From Rhodospirillaceae bacterium (GTDB taxonomy: Bacteria; Pseudomonadota; Alphaproteobacteria; UBA11136): a DNA stretch of 5,723 bases. Position numbers and translations under genes: made by a program. How positions within the stretch are numbered: the first letter of the stretch is position 1; each line of letters opens with the position of its first letter. This document shows positions 1 to 3,600 of this stretch, one piece after another. Below the pieces are notes generated by a model. That model saw only the letters and a program-made list of their open reading frames with translations. It ran no database searches and was not told where the DNA came from. The stretch is from positions 1 through 5,723 of the forward strand of contig JABJES010000116.1 of NCBI GenBank assembly GCA_018663165.1. The letters are read 5' to 3'.

Positions 1-37
1 ATCCCCGCCGATACATTTAGATATTAACCGACCAACC

Positions 38-61
38 GCCGCCCCGATGGGCGGTTTTTTT
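38..61 (+). terminator. Rho-independent terminator of an upstream (phage?) operon
   Basis: A six-base-pair all-GC stem (CCGCCC at 39-44 pairing with GGGCGG at 49-54, loop CGAT) can be extended by one G-T wobble and is followed directly by seven T residues (55-61). This is the classic intrinsic terminator form. No gene ends convincingly in positions 1-37; short open tails closing at 18-20 or 25-27 are too small to assign. The position just ahead of a lysis cassette suggests that it ends a preceding structural, for example tail, operon, but that gene lies outside the window. Confidence 0.85.
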
Positions 62-80
62 GTGCCCGGATTCCGGGCGC
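62..80. repeat. Short perfect hairpin downstream of the terminator
   Basis: GCCCGG (64-69) and CCGGGC (73-78) form a six-pair GC stem around a three-base loop, extendable outward to 62-80 with one wobble pair. No T-run follows, so it is not a second intrinsic terminator on the plus strand. It may back up the preceding terminator or shape the 5' end of the lysis transcript. Its function is unknown. Confidence 0.5.
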
Positions 81-113
81 GACCCCCAAACAAAATAAGA
101 AAGGACTAAGGGA

Positions 114-437
114 ATGAGCGAAACGATCCCCTTCGATTTGGTGTGGTGGATCTCGATGGTCGAGATTCCAGCACTTGGCGGCCTGTTGTGGCTGATCTGG
201 CGGACAAGGCGGGAGAGCGAACAGGCAGCCCAGCATAGCCGCCGTCAATGTGAGACCACCAGCGGCGATCTGCGCGAGAGATTGTCTCTCTACAAGCTGG
301 AAGTGGCCAAGGATTACGCTTCGATCGCCTGCCTGAAAGATTTAGAGCGCCGCCTGACCAGCCATCTTTTACGCATTGAGGCCAAGCTCGACCATTCGAC
401 AGGTCTTGTCGGCGCTTCTCGGGGAGGCCAGCCATGA
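114..437 (+). CDS. Phage membrane-anchored coiled-coil protein, first gene of lysis cassette
   Basis: This gene encodes 107 residues. The N-terminus carries one hydrophobic, Trp-rich segment (about residues 9-30, with WW near its start and LLWLIW near its end) followed by a positively charged stretch (RTRR), which predicts one inner-membrane helix with the bulk in the cytoplasm. The remainder (about 33-100) is rich in charged residues and Leu in a pattern typical of a coiled coil, including ERRLTSHLLRIEAKL. The ATG is chosen because purine-rich AAGGA (101-105) lies 8 bases upstream. The stop overlaps the next start as ATGA. Proteins of this layout sit directly before cell wall hydrolases in alphaproteobacterial prophages, as I recall, and it resembles small DUF2730-type phage proteins in layout only. 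Its role is unproven: it could be a holin partner, an antiholin or a structural accessory. Confidence 0.75.
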   Translation: MSETIPFDLVWWISMVEIPALGGLLWLIWRTRRESEQAAQHSRRQCETTSGDLRERLSLYKLEVAKDYASIACLKDLERRLTSHLLRIEAKLDHSTGLVGASRGGQP

Positions 438-949
438 GTGCGATCATCCGCGATATTTTCAGTCCCCCACCACGCCTCTCACCGGCACCCGCGCCGGAAA
501 AAAAACGACGACGGCGGGAGACCAAAAAAGAGGCCGTCGATATTCTGGCCCGTACCTTATATGGCGAGGCCAGGGGCGAGGGGGTTTCGGGACTGGAGGC
601 GGTGGCCTCTGTGGTGATGAACCGTCTCACCATTGCCGACAAAAAGGCCGCTCAGGGTGCGCGCCACTGGTGGGGCAATGATGCCGGCGAGATTTGCGGT
701 CGGCCATTTCAATTTAGTTGCTGGAACGAGGGCGACCCCAACCGGGCGGTTATCGCCGCGCTTCAGCCCGGTGACAAGCTTTTCGATTGCTGCCGACGCA
801 TTGCGCGCCGGGCTGTCAATGGGGTGCTTGAAGACAAGACGCGCGGCGCCACCCATTACCACGCCCAGGGCGTGTTTCCCTCCTGGGCACGGGGTAAGGC
901 ACCCTCGGTCGAGATCGGCCATCACCTTTTTTACAACGATATCGAGTAA
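434..949 (+). CDS. SleB-type cell wall hydrolase (phage endolysin)
   Basis: This gene encodes 171 residues matching the Hydrolase_2/SleB cell wall hydrolase family, which cuts the glycan strands of peptidoglycan. The domain spans about residues 34-168. The signature LARTLYGEARGEG (38-50) contains the likely catalytic Glu45; VASVVMNRL (57-65), FQFSCW (92-97), ATHYHA (139-144) and the terminal GHHLFYN (162-168) are further family blocks. The N-terminus has no signal peptide or membrane helix. It is instead Pro-rich (10-21) and then strongly basic (KKRRRR, 23-28), so export would rely on a holin, as for a canonical endolysin. The ATG overlaps the upstream TGA. A run of eight A residues (498-505) encodes part of the basic patch and is a possible slippage site. 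The family also includes spore and bacterial housekeeping enzymes, but the lysis-gene context supports a phage enzyme. Confidence 0.9.
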   Translation: MSAIIRDIFSPPPRLSPAPAPEKKRRRRETKKEAVDILARTLYGEARGEGVSGLEAVASVVMNRLTIADKKAAQGARHWWGNDAGEICGRPFQFSCWNEGDPNRAVIAALQPGDKLFDCCRRIARRAVNGVLEDKTRGATHYHAQGVFPSWARGKAPSVEIGHHLFYNDIE

Positions 950-953
950 GGAG
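948..953 (+). promoter_or_regulatory. Strong Shine-Dalgarno deciding the holin start
   Basis: AAGGAG overlaps the endolysin stop TAA (947-949) and lies 6 bases before the ATG at 960. The open frame continues far upstream (to about 633) inside the endolysin gene, so this site is what fixes the true start at 960. Confidence 0.85.
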
Positions 954-959
954 AAGACC

Positions 960-1142
960 ATGTTTAAATTTTTCAATTACGTTATTGAGCGTCTGCGCGA
1001 GCCCTCAACCTATGCCGGTCTGGCCGGTGTGCTGGCCGCCCTTCACGTTAATCTCGACCCCGGCCTGTGGCAGATGATCATCGACGCCGCCATCGCAATG
1101 GCCGGGATCGCCGCCTTTTTCGTTCGTGAGCATAAGGCGTGA
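960..1142 (+). CDS. Putative small phage holin (60 residues)
   Basis: This gene encodes 60 residues starting MFKFFNYVIERLREPSTYAG. A short amphipathic or basic N-terminus is followed by two hydrophobic stretches (about 17-31, and about 37-56 ending in the charged tail REHKA). The two-helix hairpin, the small size and the EPSTYAGLAG motif fit a family of short phage holins of alphaproteobacterial phages. A holin forms membrane lesions that release the endolysin to the periplasm. It lies immediately after the endolysin gene, 10 bases past its stop, with an ideal ribosome binding site. Its TGA is overlapped by the GTG start of the next gene (GTGA). Holins are too diverse for a firm call by eye; an antiholin or a simple membrane accessory is possible. 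Confidence 0.75.
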   Translation: MFKFFNYVIERLREPSTYAGLAGVLAALHVNLDPGLWQMIIDAAIAMAGIAAFFVREHKA

Positions 1143-1354
1143 GCGCCGGGCTCTTTCTGACCGGGCTGGTCGCCGTCCTGCTGATCGCGGGATGGTGGAC
1201 GGCCCGGCGACTGGGACGGGTTGAAGCCCGTAAGGAAATTGCCGAACAGGAGGTGGATCATGCCGTTGAACGGCAAAAAATCGATGAGACGGTTTTGCGT
1301 CTGGGTAATGCTGAGCTTGATGATGAGCTTGAGCGGATGCGCCGGAACGGCTAG
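1139..1354 (+). CDS. Rz-like i-spanin (inner-membrane spanin subunit)
   Basis: This gene encodes 71 residues starting at a GTG that overlaps the holin stop, so translation is probably coupled; AAGG at 1134-1137 is too close to be an ideal ribosome binding site. One N-terminal membrane helix (about residues 4-20, GLFLTGLVAVLLIAGWW) is followed by a highly charged, probably coiled-coil periplasmic region (about 22-70). This is the Rz layout. At 71 residues it is much shorter than lambda Rz (about 150), in line with minimal i-spanins. The strongest support is that an Rz1-type lipoprotein gene starts inside it in another frame and extends past its end. The Rz-Rz1 complex would span the periplasm and disrupt the outer membrane in the last lysis step. 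No sequence identity with lambda Rz is claimed. Confidence 0.75.
   Translation: MSAGLFLTGLVAVLLIAGWWTARRLGRVEARKEIAEQEVDHAVERQKIDETVLRLGNAELDDELERMRRNG
1248..1253 (+). promoter_or_regulatory. Consensus ribosome binding site inside Rz for nested Rz1
   Basis: A full AGGAGG lies within the Rz coding sequence, 6 bases before the ATG at 1260 in a different frame. It is the best Shine-Dalgarno in the cassette and selects 1260 over the upstream TTG at 1221 or the internal ATG at 1284. Confidence 0.85.
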
Positions 1355-1469
1355 CGGTTGTGGCTGGGTGCGTATGATCGTGCCCGACAAGAGCGATGTG
1401 CTGGCCCGCTCAACCAAAGAGCAGATCGTCGCCCATAATCGGGCGGTGGCGGCCTTTTGTCGGAAATAG
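1260..1469 (+). CDS. Rz1-like o-spanin lipoprotein, nested start within Rz
   Basis: This gene encodes 69 residues in a frame different from Rz, overlapping it for 95 bases and extending 115 bases beyond. The N-terminus is a lipoprotein signal: basic residues (K6, K7, R10, R11), a hydrophobic core (about 12-22) and a perfect lipobox LSGC with Cys27 as the lipidated residue. The mature part is 43 residues, with RMIVPDKSDVLARSTKEQI followed by a VAHN segment; this ending (D-x-L-x-x-x-T, then Q-I-x-x-HN, then a late Cys) is one I associate with alphaproteobacterial phage Rz1-like proteins. Unlike lambda Rz1, the mature part is not Pro-rich, and it carries two further cysteines (C34, C67) that could form disulfides. 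It should sit in the inner leaflet of the outer membrane and pair with Rz. The nested layout plus lipobox makes this the most secure part of the spanin call. Confidence 0.85.
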   Translation: MPLNGKKSMRRFCVWVMLSLMMSLSGCAGTASGCGWVRMIVPDKSDVLARSTKEQIVAHNRAVAAFCRK

Positions 1470-1498
1470 AAAATAGCAGGAGAGATAAACGGCGTTTT

Positions 1499-1527
1499 GG
1501 CGTGCGGCCTTCACCCCGTCGCACGCC
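1499..1527. terminator. Inverted repeat between convergent genes, possible bidirectional terminator
   Basis: GGCGTGCG (1499-1506) and CGCACGCC (1520-1527) form an eight-pair stem with a 13-base loop, located between the end of the Rz1-like gene (1469) and the end of the minus-strand gene (1546). The location suits a shared terminator, but no strong T-run follows on either strand, so intrinsic termination is uncertain. Confidence 0.45.
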
Positions 1528-1545
1528 TCTCCCGCCGGGTTTGAT

Positions 1546-1758
1546 TTAAGCATCAGAGGCCCAGAGCATGGCAAGATAAATGTTGCGGGCCTGGGCTGTG
1601 CTACAGCCGCCGACCGAAGCGCCGGATTCCAGCATTTCAGGTGTCGGCTCCTTGGGCACAACGGTGTATTTATGATCGTCGACGGCCGAAACCATCCGCA
1701 GGGCGTATTCAAGGGGGGTTTCGGATTCCTTGTTCCAATCGTCACATGAGCAAGCCAT
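1546..1758 (-). CDS. Small hypothetical phage-type protein (70 residues)
   Basis: This minus-strand gene encodes 70 residues with a strong ribosome binding site: GAGGAG (plus-strand positions 1767-1772) lies 8 bases ahead of the ATG at 1758-1756. I do not recognise a named family. Visible features are an N-terminal CxC pair (C3, C5), a third Cys (C52), no membrane segment, and a C-terminal half with PTPEMLESGA (38-47) followed by an A-R-N-I-Y-x-A-M-L helix (57-65). A similar 'PTPEML-x-x-GA ... IY-x-AML' pattern occurs in many short hypothetical proteins of phages and prophages, as I recall, so I infer phage origin. It converges on the lysis cassette and faces away from the core genes. It may be a regulatory or moron-type gene transcribed from the AT-rich region to its right. 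No function is assigned. Confidence 0.75.
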   Translation of the reverse strand: MACSCDDWNKESETPLEYALRMVSAVDDHKYTVVPKEPTPEMLESGASVGGCSTAQARNIYLAMLWASDA

Positions 1759-1766
1759 TTTTAAGT

Positions 1767-1772
1767 CTCCTC
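1767..1772 (-). promoter_or_regulatory. Ribosome binding site of the small minus-strand gene
   Basis: Read on the minus strand this is GAGGAG, 8 bases before the ATG ending at 1758. It supports a real gene here rather than the overlapping minus-strand frame that starts at 1745 or the plus-strand frame across 1641-1859, neither of which has such a site. Confidence 0.75.
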
Positions 1773-1915
1773 TTCCTGTTGCGGTGTTGCGTTGCCTTGA
1801 GACAGCGCAAGGGGCGGGCCAGAAGAGTGGAGTTCGATAAAATCGATTTAACTATTTGATAAAACAGAAAAATTTATAAAAATGGAAAGCCGTCCATGAC
1901 GCTGTTTCAATGCAG

Positions 1916-1923
1916 ATTGCAAT
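1916..1923. repeat. Perfect 8-bp palindrome ATTGCAAT
   Basis: This exact palindrome sits about 100 bases before the DUF952 start and about 30 bases from a second TGCA-centred dyad. It could be an operator half-set; no regulator is identified. Confidence 0.35.
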
Positions 1924-1947
1924 AGATCGCGCGGGTTGCGATGCAGG

Positions 1948-1963
1948 ATGCAAAGCCTTGCAT
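1948..1963. repeat. Inverted repeat ATGCAA-AGCC-TTGCAT
   Basis: Two perfect six-base arms flank a four-base loop and are followed by TTTATCTATTTT. The stem can be extended with weak G-T and A-T pairs to 1945-1966. It may be a weak plus-strand terminator or attenuator, or an operator for the DUF952-pyrD transcript. The sequence alone does not decide between these. Confidence 0.4.
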
Positions 1964-2022
1964 TTTATCTATTTTCCAAGACCATCCTTTCGTGTGCAGG
2001 GGAATGGGGATAGGCTTTGGCC

Positions 2023-2400
2023 ATGTCTGATCAGCCGATTTATCATCTCTGCCCGCGTAGCTTGTGGGCGGTTGCCGAGAGCGAGGGGGCCTTTCTCGGT
2101 CGCCCTGATCTTTCCCGCGGCGAGACGCGGGCATTTCTGCATCTTTCAACCATTGCCCAGGTCCGGGAAAGCGCTGAAAGGCATTGCGGCGGCATGACAG
2201 ACCTTGTTCTTCTTGTTGTCGACCCCGGCGGGTTGGGCACAGTTTTGAGATGGGAGCTCTCGCGCGACGATGAACTGTTTCCCCATCTCTACGGGCCACT
2301 GCCCCTTCATGCGGTGATCGCCTCTCATGACCTTCCCCTCGATTCCAGCGGTCGCCACCAGTTCCCCCCGATCGAAACACTTTATGGAAACGGCGGGTAA
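2023..2400 (+). CDS. DUF952 domain protein
   Basis: This gene encodes 125 residues that fill a DUF952 domain. Diagnostic blocks are PIYHLC (5-10), FLHLSTIAQV (38-47, a variant of the family's GFIHLS motif with Ala in place of Gly), DLVLLVVD (60-67), LRWE (75-78) and LFPHLYGPL (85-93). It has no signal peptide or membrane helix and is probably cytoplasmic. The ATG at 2023 fits the conserved start of the family; a TTG two codons earlier is possible, and only a weak G-rich ribosome binding site precedes it. The stop is 7 bases before pyrD, so the two are probably co-transcribed, a pairing I recall from other alphaproteobacteria. The biochemical role is unknown. The conserved histidines (H8, H40) are the obvious candidates for functional residues. 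Confidence 0.85.
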   Translation: MSDQPIYHLCPRSLWAVAESEGAFLGRPDLSRGETRAFLHLSTIAQVRESAERHCGGMTDLVLLVVDPGGLGTVLRWELSRDDELFPHLYGPLPLHAVIASHDLPLDSSGRHQFPPIETLYGNGG

Positions 2401-2407
2401 GGCTGAG

Positions 2408-3493
2408 ATGACAGGCTTCTATCGTGGGCTTGTTTGGCCATGGCTTAGATTATTGACGCCCGAAACCGCCCATGGCTTAAGTCTCTGGGCGCTCAAACAT
2501 GGGCTTGTTTACGGCTCTTCAGGCAAGGATGATCCGCTTCTCGCCTGCCGGGTCTGGGGACGGGATTTTGCCAATCCTCTTGGCATGGCGGCGGGGTATG
2601 ACAAGAATGCAGAAGCGCTGACCGGGCTTTTCAAGCTCGGCTTCGGGTTTGTCGAGGCCGGTTCGGTGACGCCGCGCCCCCAGGCAGGAAATCCAAAACC
2701 CCGCATGTTTCGGCTCGAAGAGGATGAGGCGGTGATTCAGCGCCTCGGGTTCAACAATAAGGGCCTAACTTCCTTTACCGCCCGGCTCAGGGCGTTCAGC
2801 AAGGACTCGGCACGCCCCAAGGGACTTCTCGGCGCCAATCTAGGTAAGAATAAGGAAACGCAAGACGCTGCAGCAGATTATGTGGAGGGGGTTTATGCCT
2901 GCGCGCCCTTTGTCGATTATCTGGTGGTCAATGTTTCCTCCCCCAATACGCCGGGCCTGCGTGATCTGCAGGGGAGAGCGCATCTTTCAAACCTGCTTTC
3001 CCGTGTGGTCGAGGCCCGCAAAGCGGCCTGTGCGGGACTGGTTGAAACCCTGCCGCCGCTGCTTCTCAAAATTGCCCCTGATCAGCAAGTGAGCGAATAC
3101 GCCGAGATCGCGCAGACGGTATTGACGGCCGGGATCGACGGGCTGATCATCAGCAATACGACGGTTTCCCGTCCCCAAGGATTACACGGTCCGCATCTTT
3201 CAGAAATCGGTGGTCTTTCCGGGCCGTCACTATTTCCGCTTTCGACCAGGGTTCTGGCCGAGATGTATGATCTGACCCAGGGAAAACTGCCGATCATTGG
3301 CGTTGGCGGTATTTCAAGCGGTGCGGAGGCATACGAGAAAATTCGCGCTGGTGCGAGTTTGGTTCAGCTTTATACGGCGATGGTTTATCATGGGCCTGGT
3401 CTGGTTGCCCGGATCAAGCGGGAATTGGCCGATTGCCTGCGCCGCGACGGTTTTGGCTCAATGGCCGAGGCGGTGGGGGCCGATCATCGTTGA
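2408..3493 (+). CDS. pyrD: Dihydroorotate dehydrogenase (quinone), class 2
   Basis: This gene encodes 361 residues, close to the usual class 2 length. The enzyme oxidises dihydroorotate to orotate, the fourth step of de novo UMP synthesis, passing electrons through FMN to membrane quinone. The N-terminal 45 residues (WPWLRLLTPETAHGLSLWAL) are the class 2 membrane-associating helices. Motifs in order: NPLGMAAGYDKNAEA (56-70, Lys66), GFVEAGSVTPRPQAGNPKPR (80-99), IQRLGFNNKG (110-119), GANLGKNK (142-149), NVSSPNTPGLR (175-185, with Ser178 as the expected catalytic base and Asn175/Asn180), LLLKIAPD (218-225, Lys221), IISNTT (247-252), GGLSG (268-272), and the FMN-phosphate segments IGVGGISSG (297-305) and YTAMVYHGP (322-330). 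All key residues are present, so it should be active. The ATG at 2408 has AAGG 5 bases upstream; ATGs at 2384 and earlier lack a site and would add non-conserved residues. Confidence 0.97.
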   Translation: MTGFYRGLVWPWLRLLTPETAHGLSLWALKHGLVYGSSGKDDPLLACRVWGRDFANPLGMAAGYDKNAEALTGLFKLGFGFVEAGSVTPRPQAGNPKPRMFRLEEDEAVIQRLGFNNKGLTSFTARLRAFSKDSARPKGLLGANLGKNKETQDAAADYVEGVYACAPFVDYLVVNVSSPNTPGLRDLQGRAHLSNLLSRVVEARKAACAGLVETLPPLLLKIAPDQQVSEYAEIAQTVLTAGIDGLIISNTTVSRPQGLHGPHLSEIGGLSGPSLFPLSTRVLAEMYDLTQGKLPIIGVGGISSGAEAYEKIRAGASLVQLYTAMVYHGPGLVARIKRELADCLRRDGFGSMAEAVGADHR

Positions 3494-3527
3494 AACAATC
3501 GTCGTTGAAACAATCGTCGTTGAAACA
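3483..3527 (+). repeat. 15-bp tandem repeat, three copies, spanning the pyrD stop
   Basis: The unit ATCGTCGTTGAAACA occurs at 3483-3497 (one mismatch, A for G at the fourth base), 3498-3512 and 3513-3527 (identical). Because the unit is five codons long, each copy repeats TGA in the pyrD frame: the real stop at 3491-3493 and further in-frame stops at 3506-3508 and 3521-3523. The array begins in the last codons of pyrD and extends into the spacer. Confidence 0.95.
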
Positions 3528-3600
3528 ATGGCTGGAATGAGAGAACCTTTTGGCCGTACTGCCTGTTTGTCGGAGCTTCTTTAAAGGGCGTTAGTTTGCG

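Larger units (their letters stand above)
1776..2022. other. Non-coding boundary region with AT-rich tract, likely divergent promoters
   Basis: No convincing gene lies here. The stretch 1836-1883 is strongly AT-rich against a GC-rich background and includes the palindrome AATCGATT (1841-1848), a TTGATA box (1856-1861) and TATAAA (1875-1880). The last two resemble -35 and -10 elements, but their 13-base spacing is too short for a standard sigma-70 pair, so exact promoters are not called. The region separates divergent genes and could also hold the prophage attachment site; no tRNA gene or obvious direct-repeat core is visible in this window. Confidence 0.5.

Noticed and set aside
376..681. Plus-strand open frame overlapping the first two lysis genes
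   Set aside because: It overlaps two well-supported genes in another frame, has no ribosome binding site and has a low-complexity composition; it is a shadow.
633..959. Upstream extension of the holin frame
   Set aside because: This stretch lies inside the endolysin gene, is Arg/Pro-rich shadow sequence, and the strong AAGGAG at 948-953 sets the start at 960.
1221..1259. Longer Rz1 start at a TTG
   Set aside because: It would add 13 residues before an already complete lipoprotein signal and has no ribosome binding site, while AGGAGG sits ideally before 1260.
1641..1859. Plus-strand frame, including a 37-residue hydrophobic peptide from the ATG at 1746
   Set aside because: It lies antisense to the better supported minus-strand gene and has no ribosome binding site; its hydrophobicity comes from the antisense of that gene's leader.
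1856..1880. Sigma-70 promoter from TTGATA and TATAAA
   Set aside because: The boxes are good but only 13 bases apart, so they were not annotated as a defined promoter.
1907..2380. Minus-strand 157-residue frame opposite the DUF952 gene
   Set aside because: Composition is Arg/Gly/Pro-rich as expected for an antisense shadow, and the opposite strand has clear DUF952 motifs.
2327..2407. Longer pyrD start overlapping the DUF952 gene
   Set aside because: The extra residues do not resemble class 2 enzymes, and the ATG at 2384 also lacks a ribosome binding site; MTGFYRG at 2408 matches the family start.
3483..3527. Tandem repeat as a CRISPR array
   Set aside because: The units are directly adjacent with no spacers and are only 15 bases long.
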